Shown here in pieces: positions 1 through 8,087 of a stretch of DNA of 64,000 nucleotides. Every line of letters begins with the position of its first letter. Positions within the stretch are counted from its first letter, which is position 1. The notes under the pieces were generated by a model. The model was given only the letters and a program-made list of their open reading frames with translations, was not told where the DNA came from and did no database searches. Both the position numbers and the translations under genes were made by a program. Source of the DNA: Paracoccus sp. MC1862 (GTDB taxonomy: Bacteria > Pseudomonadota > Alphaproteobacteria > Rhodobacterales > Rhodobacteraceae); NCBI RefSeq assembly GCF_016617715.1, contig NZ_CP067226.1, positions 1-64,000 of the forward strand, in the 5' to 3' direction.

Positions 1-148
1 TGCAACCAGGTCGCCAAACCTGAAAGCCTATCTAAAGCTAAGGCCCGTTGTAGTCCCTCCTGACATCCCGATCAAGCAGAAAACGCGTTTGCGCGAACGG
101 ACCCGTCTTGCCGGCCGCCCCTGCGCCTGAACCTGTCAGGAGCAGACC
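1..148. other. repC upstream leader, possible counter-transcript region
   Basis: This stretch directly precedes repC and holds no convincing gene. In repABC-type replicons the repB-repC gap usually encodes a small antisense RNA that limits RepC synthesis. On the minus strand, positions 95 to 80 form a short hairpin (CGCG, loop CAAA, CGCG) followed by TTTT, which could end such an RNA. The stem is only 4 bp, so this is a weak hint. An SD-like CAGGAGC lies just upstream of the repC ATG. Confidence 0.25.
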
Positions 149-1384
149 ATGACACATCTTGCGGCCCAAGCCGCCCCCCTCTTTCCGACCCTTGCGCTGC
201 CCGGCGGGCGCAGCGCCCTTCTCGATCTGGTGCGCACAGTGCGCCATCTTCTGCGTCCCGTGCCTTGTGCCGGCGCGATCAACGCGCTTGCCGACATGAT
301 GGGTGCCACCCGTCCGTCCGACTGGACCGAGCCAAAGACCGAGCCCTGCTGCTACATGGACGCGGTGGAGATCGCCCGGGCCCGCGGCATCCCGGCCTCG
401 ACCTGGCGGCGCTACGAGGCGCAGCTTGCGGCGGCCCGCCTGATCGAGCGCCGTACGGCCGCGAACGGCGCCCGCAGCCGTTGGACCGGCACCGGCATCT
501 TCTTCGGGCCACTGCTGGCGCAGGTGAGCGACCTTCTGGCTATGAGAGAGCAGGCCGAGGCCGAGCGGCGCGCACACGCCCATCTGCGCGGCAGGCGCTC
601 CATCGCCCGTCGCCATCTGCGGCACGCGATCGAGGCGCTGATCGAGCTTGGTGCGGCAGGCGAGACGGTCCAGGCGCTTGTCGAGCAGCGTGACGCCTGG
701 CCTGCGGCCGAGGCGCTGTACTGCATGACGGTGGCCGAGCTGCGCCGGCACGTCGATGAGGCCGAATCCCTGTGTCGCGAAGCGCTGGCTCTTGTCGAGA
801 ACCTCGAGAAATCAAGCGGTGGACCGCTCAGTTTCGAGCGGTCTCATATACAAGATACAACCCAAATTCACATGAAGTCAGGTAATGCATGCGTGGATAA
901 CCGGAGCACGGGCAAGCCCGTGCAAGACAATCCCTCAGCTGCTCCGCCTAACGGCTCCGCGAAGAGCACAGAAAAAAATGATGGGGCGGGCAGGGCAGCG
1001 GTCAAGGGCCAGTTCATCGACCGGCTGGGACCGCAGCGGCTGTTCGAACTGGCCTCCGTCGAGATGCAGCAGGATCTGCTGCGCCACCGCAGCGACCCGG
1101 GCGAGCTGACGCTGTTCGACTTCATCTGCGCGGCCTATGACCGCTTCCCCCACATCGGCCTGCGGCCGCGGCTTTGGGAGGAATGGGCGCAGCTCATGTC
1201 CGAGGAGGAACTGATGCTTTGCACGCTCATCACCGATGCACGGCGATCGGACCCCGAAACCCCGGTCATCAGCCCAGGGGGCTACATGCGCGGCATGGTC
1301 CGGGCCTGCCAGCTCGGCACCCTCAACCTGACCGGCAGCCTGATCGGCCTCAACGAACGACGGCTGGCCGAGGAACGGACATGA
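149..1384 (+). CDS. repC: Plasmid replication initiator RepC
   Basis: A 411-residue protein of the RepC family, the origin-binding initiator of repABC-type plasmids and chromids; the usual length is about 400-440 residues. The N-terminal third (about residues 25-115) has the winged-helix organisation of RepC, including the stretch ARARGIPASTWRRYEAQL. A low-complexity linker (about 220-285) leads to the conserved C-terminal domain beginning FIDRLGPQRLFELASVEMQ. The ATG follows a CAGGAGC ribosome-binding site. In this family the origin of replication usually lies inside repC. repA and repB are not visible because the window starts 148 bp upstream, so it cannot be told whether the system is complete. 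Confidence 0.85.
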   Translation: MTHLAAQAAPLFPTLALPGGRSALLDLVRTVRHLLRPVPCAGAINALADMMGATRPSDWTEPKTEPCCYMDAVEIARARGIPASTWRRYEAQLAAARLIERRTAANGARSRWTGTGIFFGPLLAQVSDLLAMREQAEAERRAHAHLRGRRSIARRHLRHAIEALIELGAAGETVQALVEQRDAWPAAEALYCMTVAELRRHVDEAESLCREALALVENLEKSSGGPLSFERSHIQDTTQIHMKSGNACVDNRSTGKPVQDNPSAAPPNGSAKSTEKNDGAGRAAVKGQFIDRLGPQRLFELASVEMQQDLLRHRSDPGELTLFDFICAAYDRFPHIGLRPRLWEEWAQLMSEEELMLCTLITDARRSDPETPVISPGGYMRGMVRACQLGTLNLTGSLIGLNERRLAEERT

Positions 1385-1576
1385 AGGGACGGCGGCAAGG
1401 GCTGAACTTGGTTGGAAACGTCGGTCACGGCCGGGGAAAGATCAAAAATCTCCTTGGCCTTGTCGGAGCAGGATCATCGACAGCGTATTGCAGCGCATCC
1501 GGATGCAGGACGGCGGCCGGTATGAAAGGCTCATGGGTGAATGAATACCACAGCCAGGCCGTCCGAGCCGGCGAGA

Positions 1577-1801
1577 TCACCCGGTGAGGCCGCGCCGGCC
1601 CTGTCCGGTCCGGCCGGTTTCCCCGCCGGTCAGCGTGGTGCCTTTCGGTCTGACGCCCGAGGCCCTTGCCAGGATGGCAAGCTTGCCGTGGAGGATGCGG
1701 TAATCCGCATTGTGGTTATAAGCATGGATCGCTTCCAGCAGCAGTTCCCATTCCGTCTTCGTCAGTCCTGGGCCATTCATGGAACTGTCCTGGCTGGTCA
1801 T
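1577..1801 (-). CDS. Small hypothetical protein, 74 aa
   Basis: An unrecognised small protein. Its first half is helical and acidic (LTKTEWELLLEAIHAYNHN), followed by a basic glycine-rich tail, unlike the Arg/Pro-rich noise of neighbouring frames. The ATG at 1801 is one start; a second in-frame ATG (MNGPG) lies 21 nt downstream. No family is assigned. It is transcribed away from the gene at 2144, so the gap 1802-2143 may hold divergent promoters. Base composition of that gap is lower in GC than the flanks. It could be a plasmid accessory protein, but nothing in the sequence shows a function. Confidence 0.5.
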   Translation of the reverse strand: MTSQDSSMNGPGLTKTEWELLLEAIHAYNHNADYRILHGKLAILARASGVRPKGTTLTGGETGRTGQGRRGLTG

Positions 1802-2010
1802 GTGAATGTCTCGGTCGCGAATGTTGCATCTGGTCTCTTCGGAAAGCGGATGCCTCCCCAAAACCGCACGTCGAGGTGACAGCCTGAGTGTGTCCGTCCT
1901 GTCCTGCGTGAACTCCGCAACCGCCATGACCGCAAAGCGCCTGGTCCTGCATGGCTTTTCCGAAGCAACGCAGGGAAACTCTACCCAGCGTTTCGGCGAA
2001 GTCCCGAGAT

Positions 2011-2039
2011 TTGTTCGGTTTATCGCCTTCTGGTATAGC
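2011..2039 (+). promoter_or_regulatory. Putative sigma70-type promoter in the 1802-2143 gap
   Basis: TTGTTC (2011-2016) and TATAGC (2034-2039) are separated by 17 nt, about 100 nt upstream of the gene at 2144. The rest of the 342-bp gap shows no credible gene. The call rests on the boxes alone. Confidence 0.4.
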
Positions 2040-2143
2040 CAATCGGCTACACCGAAATCGCCATGTTTCCCGAAAATGCATGGAGCACCGTGGACGACAC
2101 CGAGGGTCCCACAATCCTCTTCTGATCTTGCGAGGAAGCCGAC

Positions 2144-2551
2144 ATGAAGCTGGCCGATTGGGTGGATGAAGTGAAGGCGACGGGTGGCGTGCCCGAGGGC
2201 GACCAGGACACGCTGGCCGCCATCACCAGCGCCGCCGCCCTCTGCTGGGCCGAGATCGACAGGATGGGCGATCCCCGCAGCGAGATCGTGCAACTCGGCG
2301 TCAAATGGATGGCGGCCTTCATGGTGTCCTGCGCCCGGCACGGCGAGACGGACTTCCGCGCGATCCTGGTGCCGGCTGAACACCAGCAAGACGTTTTCCG
2401 ACGCGAAGCCATGCGCAACACGGGTGTGATCGCGAAGATCCTGACCGAAGCGGCCCTAGCATCGCCCCGCCTGTTTACCAGCGCCGTTTCTGCCACCGGC
2501 GTCCATCGGCCCGATGCCCCATCCGGGCGCGGCAAGAACCGTGGCGGCTGA
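2144..2551 (+). CDS. Hypothetical protein, 135 aa
   Basis: An unrecognised, largely helical cytosolic protein that begins MKLADWVDEVKATGGVPEG. No signal peptide or membrane segment is seen. The C-terminal 30 residues are low in complexity (Ser, Ala, Arg, Gly). Its last 38 nt overlap the start of the following SNase-like gene in another frame, which suggests translational coupling and a shared transcript. The SD-like CGAGGAAGCC lies 5-6 nt upstream of the ATG. Coding appearance is better than that of the other frames over this interval. No function can be proposed beyond its position in a plasmid backbone cluster. Confidence 0.6.
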   Translation: MKLADWVDEVKATGGVPEGDQDTLAAITSAAALCWAEIDRMGDPRSEIVQLGVKWMAAFMVSCARHGETDFRAILVPAEHQQDVFRREAMRNTGVIAKILTEAALASPRLFTSAVSATGVHRPDAPSGRGKNRGG

Positions 2552-3053
2552 CCACCCGCAGCCCCAGGGCAGACCCCGCTGGCGGCGGCTGATCGTCGCA
2601 GCGGCGGCGCTTCTGCTAATCGCGGCGCTCGTCGCGTTCAGTTGGCCACAGAGCGGCAAAGAATGGCACGTTATAGACGGTGATACGCTGGAACTTGCGG
2701 GTGAGCGCATCCGCCTGTTCGGGATCGACGCGCCCGAACGTGGGCAGAGCTGCGGACCCGTCGCTTGCGGCACAGCCGCAACCGACGCCCTGGCCGACAT
2801 TCTGTCGGCCGGTCCGGTCCGCTGCACCCGCGTCAACACCGACCGTTATGGCCGCACTGTCGCCCGCTGCCGTGCAGGACGCCACGACGTCAATCGCGAA
2901 ATGGTCAGGCGCGGCATGGCATGGGCCTATCGTCAGTATGGTGACGATTATGTGCGCGACGAGAAAGCAGCGAGGACGGCGCGTATCGGCATCTGGAAAT
3001 ACAAGTCGCAACCCGCCTGGAACTACAGGGCTGGAAGACGGACAGGCAACTGA
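2514..3053 (+). CDS. Membrane-anchored thermonuclease-family (SNase-like) nuclease
   Basis: A 179-residue protein with a hydrophobic N-terminal anchor (about residues 25-44, after a basic RPRWRR stretch) and a staphylococcal-nuclease fold, so it probably acts on nucleic acid outside the inner membrane. Visible motifs are VIDGDTLEL, then RIRLFGIDAPE with the first catalytic Arg and the Glu, then DRYGRTVARC with the second catalytic Arg, and the C-terminal VNREMVRRGMAWAY ending in GIWK. All three residues of the SNase active site are therefore present. Such Nuc proteins are frequent on alphaproteobacterial plasmids. The start overlaps the upstream gene by 38 nt. A later start just before the anchor cannot be excluded. 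Confidence 0.85.
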   Translation: MPHPGAARTVAADHPQPQGRPRWRRLIVAAAALLLIAALVAFSWPQSGKEWHVIDGDTLELAGERIRLFGIDAPERGQSCGPVACGTAATDALADILSAGPVRCTRVNTDRYGRTVARCRAGRHDVNREMVRRGMAWAYRQYGDDYVRDEKAARTARIGIWKYKSQPAWNYRAGRRTGN

Positions 3054-3273
3054 ACCTATCGGCTAGGCCGTTCTAATACGCAGCCTGCCATCGCAATTGC
3101 GCTTTCCGGACGTCCGTCAGCAGCAGAGTCCTGCCTTGGAACGCAGCTGTGTTCATCCGGCCACGCGGCCCAAAAATACATACGGTTCAACGTCATTCCT
3201 TCAGTCGCAACCGAGGAATGTCAGGCTATCAGACGCCATGGCGTCCTCAGGCCGCTTTGCAGGGGAGGCGGCT

Positions 3274-3510
3274 TTGACATCCGGGATCGAGACATGCGCC
3301 TGTGGGACGAAAGTGCCTCCCTCGGTGTCGGTCGATGCCGAAAGCTTCCGGGTGTGGCGCGCGATCCTTGAGTGCCCGGCCTGCGGCTTCGCTGCCCGTG
3401 CAGTCGGCTACGAGCCGGTCAGCTCGCTTTCGCAAGCCACCTTCAGGTGGAACGCGCATGCAGCCCAGGTTCAGGCTCCCCGACTGGCCATCTCGATCCG
3501 GTATCACTGA
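3274..3510 (+). CDS. Small zinc-ribbon (Lar-like) protein, TTG start
   Basis: A 78-residue protein with a CxC...CxxC pattern (TCACG then LECPACG, about 22 residues apart) followed by an A..FRWNAHA segment. This arrangement recalls the small Lar-type restriction-alleviation zinc ribbons of phages and plasmids, which end in A...WN. The family link is by pattern only. An in-frame ATG exists at 3238, but TTG at 3274 is preferred because AGGGGAGG (3261-3268) sits 5 nt upstream of it. The 3054-3273 stretch holds nothing else recognisable. Confidence 0.45.
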   Translation: MTSGIETCACGTKVPPSVSVDAESFRVWRAILECPACGFAARAVGYEPVSSLSQATFRWNAHAAQVQAPRLAISIRYH

Positions 3511-3537
3511 CACTTTTCCGAAAGGAGCGAATGAACC

Positions 3538-3732
3538 GTGACGGGCCGGAACTGCGGAGAGTCCCAGTTCCCGGACCCGCATCTGCAGTGCGCATTCGTT
3601 GAGCAGGGCGGCGAGATCCTGGCGGTCCACATTATCGCACCGACTCGAAACCGGGGCAGGGCGCCCCGATGGAACGATCATTTCGCACCAGGGTTGAGTT
3701 CGGCATTGATGAGCAGACGAGAGCCAGATTGA
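3538..3732 (+). CDS. Doubtful small ORF, 64 aa
   Basis: A GTG-initiated frame behind AAAGGAGCG (3520-3528). It contains GGEILAVHIIAPT and a charged tail, with no recognised domain. A competing ATG at 3532 in another frame opens only a 23-codon peptide. It is listed because the SD sequence is good; coding status is uncertain. Confidence 0.25.
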   Translation: MTGRNCGESQFPDPHLQCAFVEQGGEILAVHIIAPTRNRGRAPRWNDHFAPGLSSALMSRREPD

Positions 3733-3907
3733 TTTTCAATCAGCCAGCCCAATCCGAAAGACACTGCCGCGCGCTTGGCCGCACATGCTGAGTTGCGTCG
3801 GGACAGCAGAATGCCCGGCCCAACCGATCATGTCCCGCTGCACGACGCTGGCTCCGGCAAGGCCCTGCAGGCTTGACCCGGCGAAGACATGCATCCTTGA
3901 CGCAGCA

Positions 3908-4636
3908 ATGCGCCGCGGGTGCGACGCTGGCTCACCCTCTGCCCAGGTTATCCTGACGCCCGCCGAGCTTGAGACCGCCCGTCGATCCGCTCTCCTTGCC
4001 AGTCTTCCCGACGGGGGTGAGGCCATGCTGCTGAAGGATGCACGGGTGCAGGGCCTCAGGGCCGGTCAGGTCCTCTTCCTGCAGGACGAGCCCTCCGACG
4101 CGCTGTTCGTCGTGCTGGAGGGCTGGATCAAGCTTTACCGCACTGCCGCCAGCGGGATCGAGGCGGTGGTCGGCACCATGCGCGACGGCCAGAGCTTCGG
4201 CGAGGCAGCGGCACTCTGCGGCCAGCCCTGGCCTGTCTCGGCCGAGGCGATCAGCCCGGCGCGGCTGCTGCGGCTGGACGCACGCCATGTACGCCGCCTG
4301 CTGCAGTCCGACCCGGCGCTTGCCACCTCGATGCTGGCTCCGGCTTTTCAGCGTCTGCAGCAGCTCATTGCCCACATCGAGGTGCTGAAGACATGTACCA
4401 GCGTGCAGCGGGTGGCCGAGTTCCTGCTGGACCTCATCGCGGAATGCGACGGAGACGGTCCGGTGGCCCTGCCCTACAATAAGGCGCTGATCGCCGGCCG
4501 ACTGGGGATAAAGCCGGAAACCCTGTCGCGTACCTTCGCACGGCTGCGCGATCATGGTGTGCAGGTCGATGCCACGACGGTCCATATCGAGGACGTGGTG
4601 CGTCTGCGCGACGTGATGGTCGAAGCGGTGTCGTGA
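3908..4636 (+). CDS. Crp/Fnr-family transcriptional regulator (DNR-like)
   Basis: A cyclic-nucleotide-binding-type beta-roll (from ARVQGLRAGQVLFLQDEPSD through DGQSFGEAAAL), a long dimerisation helix, and a C-terminal winged helix with KALIAGRLGIKPETLSRTF as the recognition region. This layout is that of Crp/Fnr proteins, closest in feel to the DNR/NnrR group that responds to NO or oxygen status. No FNR-type N-terminal cysteine cluster is obvious in the core. The frame stays open upstream to 3785, with alternative ATGs at 3830 and 3785; 3908 is used because family alignment begins near ILTPAELETARRS. No strong SD precedes any of them. Target genes are unknown. Confidence 0.8.
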   Translation: MRRGCDAGSPSAQVILTPAELETARRSALLASLPDGGEAMLLKDARVQGLRAGQVLFLQDEPSDALFVVLEGWIKLYRTAASGIEAVVGTMRDGQSFGEAAALCGQPWPVSAEAISPARLLRLDARHVRRLLQSDPALATSMLAPAFQRLQQLIAHIEVLKTCTSVQRVAEFLLDLIAECDGDGPVALPYNKALIAGRLGIKPETLSRTFARLRDHGVQVDATTVHIEDVVRLRDVMVEAVS

Positions 4637-4718
4637 AGGGCAGGGCCCTTCTGAACAACTCGTCTGCTGGCGCCTCTGGAACTCGGACGAGCAAGGAGCC
4701 AGCAGGGACACGCGGTTC

Positions 4719-4752
4719 TTGTTTGGTCTTCAATAATGGTCATATTGAAGAC
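4719..4752 (+). promoter_or_regulatory. parDE promoter with overlapping 27-bp operator palindrome
   Basis: A perfect 10-bp inverted repeat, GTCTTCAATA (4726-4735) and TATTGAAGAC (4743-4752) with a 7-bp spacer, lies just upstream of parD. A promoter-like TTGTTT (4719-4724) and CATATT (4741-4746) overlap it. ParD antitoxins bind such palindromes and repress their own operon, so this is the expected autoregulatory site. Confidence 0.65.
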
Positions 4753-4773
4753 GCTATCGGAAAGGACCTTGCC

Positions 4774-5028
4774 ATGGCTCAGACCACAACCATGACCGTG
4801 CGGCTCGGCCCGGTGCTGAGCGATTTCGTTGCGGCCAATGTCGGTGAGGACGGATCCTATGAGAATGTCAGCGAGTATGTCCGTGACCTGATCCGTCGCG
4901 ACAAGGAACGGGCCGAGGCTGAAGCCTTTGTTCGCCTTCAGACCGAACTGACCCGAGCGTTCGCCGCACCTGAGGACAGCTATCGACCCCTGACGGCTGC
5001 CGAGGTGATCGCGCGCAACCGGGGCTGA
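4774..5028 (+). CDS. parD: ParD-family antitoxin
   Basis: An 84-residue antitoxin of the type II ParDE class. The N-terminus TTMTVRLGPVLSDFVAANV is a ribbon-helix-helix domain for DNA binding and autorepression; the charged C-terminal part (KERAEAEAFVRLQTEL onward) is the expected toxin-neutralising segment. ATG at 4774 is chosen because AAAGGA (4761-4766) precedes it, although the frame is open further up. The stop is 2 nt before the GTG of parE, so the two are translationally coupled. ParDE pairs stabilise plasmids by killing daughter cells that lose them, which fits the repC context. Confidence 0.85.
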   Translation: MAQTTTMTVRLGPVLSDFVAANVGEDGSYENVSEYVRDLIRRDKERAEAEAFVRLQTELTRAFAAPEDSYRPLTAAEVIARNRG

Positions 5029-5030
5029 TC

Positions 5031-5348
5031 GTGGCGGCCCTTCGCATCCAGGAGGCCGCATCGATGCGGCTGGATGACATTTATCGCTACACCCGTGAAC
5101 GCTGGGACGAAGCGCAGGCCGATCGTTATATCACCGGCCTCATCGCCGCCTTCGAGCGGATCGAGGCACATGGGGTCGCCTCCCGCCCGATCCCGGCCGA
5201 GTTTGGCGTGAACGGCTTCTTCTTCCGCTACGAGCACCATTTCGTCTACTGGCGCCGGCTGTCCAATGGCGACATCGGCATTGTGACGATCCTGCATGAA
5301 CGCATGCACCAGATCGGCCGGTTCGCCGAGGATTTCAGGCGCGAGTGA
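5031..5348 (+). CDS. parE: ParE/RelE-family toxin
   Basis: A 105-residue RelE/ParE superfamily toxin. Features are an N-terminal helical hairpin (RLDDIYRYTRERWDEAQADRY), the conserved ASRPIPAEFG, FFFRYEHHFVYWRR strands and the C-terminal GIVTILHERMHQIGRF. ParE members poison DNA gyrase and are held in check by the cognate ParD. The GTG start follows the parD stop by 2 nt. Order antitoxin-toxin is standard. The similarity is strongest with the ParE branch, but target (gyrase or mRNA) cannot be proven from sequence. Confidence 0.85.
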   Translation: MAALRIQEAASMRLDDIYRYTRERWDEAQADRYITGLIAAFERIEAHGVASRPIPAEFGVNGFFFRYEHHFVYWRRLSNGDIGIVTILHERMHQIGRFAEDFRRE

Positions 5349-5539
5349 CCTCTGAGGCGGTCAGTGGTCAGCTCGATCCTGTGGCAACTCGGACAGGGTC
5401 AGCGCGACCTGAGGAGTTGACCCCACAGATCGGGACGGATCATGACGAGGTGCCCGGAAGATACCCAACCTGTCACGGGTTGCTTCCGCCCTGAGTCTAC
5501 AGCCCAAGCTATCCCCCCAACGCACGGCCGGACGCCTTG

Positions 5540-7720
5540 ATGAACCAGCAGTCTCAGGATGACGGGCGTGAGGTCCTCGCGGGACTTGTCGAGCGGGTGA
5601 CGTTCCACAATCCCGAGACCGGATTCTGCGTGCTGCGCGTCAAGGCGCGCGGGCACCGCGACCTGGTGACGGTGGTGGGCCATGCCGCCGCGATCTCGGC
5701 GGGCGAATGGATGACCGCGTCGGGGCAGTGGAGCAACGACCGCACGCATGGTCTCCAGTTCAGGGCGCAGTTCCTCAGGGCGTCCGCACCCACGACCGCC
5801 GAGGGCATCGAGAAGTATCTTGGCTCGGGCATGATCCGCGGCATCGGCCCGGTCACAGGCAAGCGCCTCGTGCGCCATTTCGGCACGGAGGTCTTCGACA
5901 TCATCGAGACCAACCCTGAACGGCTGCGCGAGGTGGAGGGCATCGGTCCGGTCCGCACGGCCCGGATCGCCGCCGGCTGGGCCGACCAGAAGGTCATCCG
6001 CGAGATCATGGTGTTCCTGCACCAGCATGGCGTGGGGACCGCGCGCGCCGTGCGGATCTTCCGGACCTATGGCCTCGATGCGGTGCAGGTGATGAGCGAG
6101 AACCCCTACCGGCTCGCGCGCGACATCCGCGGCATCGGCTTCCGCACCGCCGATGTCATTGCCGAAAAGCTCGGCATCGAAAGGACCGCCATGATCCGGG
6201 TGCAGGCGGGGATCTCCTTCGCCCTCTCCGAAGCCATGGGCCAGGGGCACTGCGGGCTGCCGCGGACGGACCTGGCGGGGCTCGCGGAAAAGCTGCTGGA
6301 GGTGCCGGTCGAGTTCATCACGCGTGCGATGGCTCTGGAACTGGCCGAGGGCACGGTCACGGCGGATCGGGTGGGTGACACCGACTGCGTGTTCCTGACC
6401 GGGCTTCACCAGGCCGAGCGCGGCATCGCCGCGCATCTCAAGCGCCTGGCCAGCGGTCCCCTGCCGTGGCCCGCCATCGATGCTGACCGTGCCCTGCCGT
6501 GGATCGAGCGGGCAACGGGCCTCACGCTCGCCATCAGCCAGGTCGAGGCTCTTCGCCTGGCGCTGCGCTCCAAGGTGCTGGTGATCACCGGCGGGCCGGG
6601 CGTCGGCAAGACCACGCTGGTCAATGCCATCCTGCGCATCCTTGCGGCCAAGGGCACGCGTCTGCTGCTCTGCGCCCCGACCGGTCGGGCCGCCAAGCGC
6701 ATGACGGAAGCCACGGGGCTGGAAGCCCGCACCATTCACCGGCTGCTCGAGTTCGATCCTGCAACCGCTGGCTTCAAGCGCAGCGAGGAGAACCTGCTCG
6801 CCTGCGATCTGCTGGTCGTCGACGAAAGCTCGATGGTGGACGTGCCGCTCATGCAGTCGCTCCTGAAGGCGGTGCCAGGCTCGGCTGCGCTGCTGATCGT
6901 GGGCGACATCGACCAGCTGCCCTCGGTCGGGCCCGGCCAGGTGCTGGCCGACATCATCGGCTCCGGCGCAGTGCCGGTCGTGCGACTGACCGAGGTGTTC
7001 CGCCAAGCGGCGCGGAGCCGCATCATCACCAGCGCGCACCGGATCAACGAGGGGCGCCTGCCGGACCTCTCGACCCCCGAGGGCGAAAGCGACTTCTACT
7101 TCGTGCCGGCCGAGGCGCCCGAACAGGCGGTGGCGCGCATCGTCGAACTGGTGCGTCACCGGATCCCGCGCCGCTTCGGGCTGGACCCCGTCCGCGACAT
7201 CCAGGTGCTCTGCCCGATGAACCGTGGCGGCGTCGGCGCGCGGGCGCTCAACATCGAACTGCAGGCGGTCCTCAATGGGGCGGGTGCCCCGAAGGTCGAG
7301 CGCTTCGGCTGGACCTTCGCGCCGGGCGACAAGGTCATGCAGGTCGAGAACGACTACGACAAGGAGGTCTGGAACGGCGACATCGGCCGGATCGAGACGG
7401 TTGATCCCGAGGAGGGGGAGGTGATGATCGACTTCGACGGCCGCGCGGTCGTCTTCGGCTTCGGTGAGCTCGACACCGTCGTGCCGGCCTATGCGGCCAC
7501 CATCCACAAGGCGCAAGGGTCGGAGTATCCGGCGGTAGTCATTCCGGTGATGACCCAGCACTATGCCATGCTGCAGCGCAACCTGCTTTATACCGGCATC
7601 ACCCGCGGCCGGAAGCTGGTCGTGCTGGTGGGTCAGAGAAAGGCTGTGGCCATCGCGGTGGGGAATGTCGCGGGACGGCGGCGCTGGACGAAGCTCGCCG
7701 AATGGCTCGCCGGGGCGTAG
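5540..7720 (+). CDS. recD2: RecD2-type SF1B DNA helicase
   Basis: A 726-residue ATP-dependent 5'-3' DNA helicase of the RecD2 family, the form found without RecBC. An N-terminal OB-like region (GLVERVTFHNPETGFCVLRV) is followed by helix-hairpin-helix repeats near residues 95-140 (IRGIGPVTGKRL, VEGIGPVRTARI). The helicase core has Walker A GGPGVGKTT (about 350), motif II LLVVDESSMVD (about 424), motif III GDIDQLPSVGPG, and C-terminal AYAATIHKAQGSEYP and YTGITRGRKLVVLVG. Length and motif order are normal for the family. ATG at 5540 is used; no strong SD is visible. It is likely a replicon maintenance or repair enzyme. The large open frame on the opposite strand is its codon-bias shadow. Confidence 0.9.
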   Translation: MNQQSQDDGREVLAGLVERVTFHNPETGFCVLRVKARGHRDLVTVVGHAAAISAGEWMTASGQWSNDRTHGLQFRAQFLRASAPTTAEGIEKYLGSGMIRGIGPVTGKRLVRHFGTEVFDIIETNPERLREVEGIGPVRTARIAAGWADQKVIREIMVFLHQHGVGTARAVRIFRTYGLDAVQVMSENPYRLARDIRGIGFRTADVIAEKLGIERTAMIRVQAGISFALSEAMGQGHCGLPRTDLAGLAEKLLEVPVEFITRAMALELAEGTVTADRVGDTDCVFLTGLHQAERGIAAHLKRLASGPLPWPAIDADRALPWIERATGLTLAISQVEALRLALRSKVLVITGGPGVGKTTLVNAILRILAAKGTRLLLCAPTGRAAKRMTEATGLEARTIHRLLEFDPATAGFKRSEENLLACDLLVVDESSMVDVPLMQSLLKAVPGSAALLIVGDIDQLPSVGPGQVLADIIGSGAVPVVRLTEVFRQAARSRIITSAHRINEGRLPDLSTPEGESDFYFVPAEAPEQAVARIVELVRHRIPRRFGLDPVRDIQVLCPMNRGGVGARALNIELQAVLNGAGAPKVERFGWTFAPGDKVMQVENDYDKEVWNGDIGRIETVDPEEGEVMIDFDGRAVVFGFGELDTVVPAYAATIHKAQGSEYPAVVIPVMTQHYAMLQRNLLYTGITRGRKLVVLVGQRKAVAIAVGNVAGRRRWTKLAEWLAGA

Positions 7721-7762
7721 GGCTTGAGGCGCCGCAGGATGCTTGGAAGAGAACGAAGAGCA

Positions 7763-7816
7763 CACAATAAGATATTGATATAATTACATAATTATCATTA
7801 ATATAAGAGTTGGTAT
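7763..7816. other. AT-rich island
   Basis: A 54-bp stretch almost without G or C (runs such as TATAATTACATAATTATCATTAATATAA) in an otherwise GC-rich region between two convergent genes. It neighbours no start codon that would need a promoter. It may be a protein-binding or DNA-unwinding site, or foreign DNA. The rest of the 7721-8087 gap holds only the terminator below and a small GGCGGAT repeat at 8040-8064. Confidence 0.5.
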
Positions 7817-7971
7817 ACGCTCGGGCCGCAGCGATGGTCAGCGACGCTCCTCGTGCCCAGAGAACGACACCGGCAGAAGAGCGCAGCTTCTACGTCACGT
7901 CGGCGAAGAGGATGGCCAGGAGAACCCCCCCAACAGCCCCATGATCGTCTCCTGGGCACCAAGGTTGTGAT

Positions 7972-8014
7972 AAAAGCGCCGGACATCAGCGTAATAGCTG
8001 ATCCGGCGCTTTTT
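7972..8014. terminator. Bidirectional rho-independent terminator
   Basis: AAAAGCGCCGG and ATCAGC pair with GCTGAT and CCGGCGCTTTTT around a GTAATA loop, with a 2-nt bulge (AC). T and A tracts on both sides let it work for the plus-strand helicase gene and the minus-strand depolymerase gene that converge here. Confidence 0.8.
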
Positions 8015-8087
8015 GTATCCACCCCGCCATATACCTCAGGGCGGATGGCGGATGGCGGATGGCGGGACGCGGACCGCGGCTACCTCT

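Noticed and set aside
3932..4711. Long minus-strand frame over the Crp/Fnr gene
   Set aside because: It has no recognisable domain and overlaps a clear Crp/Fnr protein; a shadow frame.
5399..7765. A 788-codon open frame antisense to recD2
   Set aside because: It mirrors the helicase frame, is rich in His, Asp, Arg and Gln without any domain, and is a codon-bias shadow of GC-rich sequence.
8040..8064. Tandem GGCGGAT heptamers
   Set aside because: Only three copies in a non-coding gap; too short and simple to claim iterons or a regulatory array.
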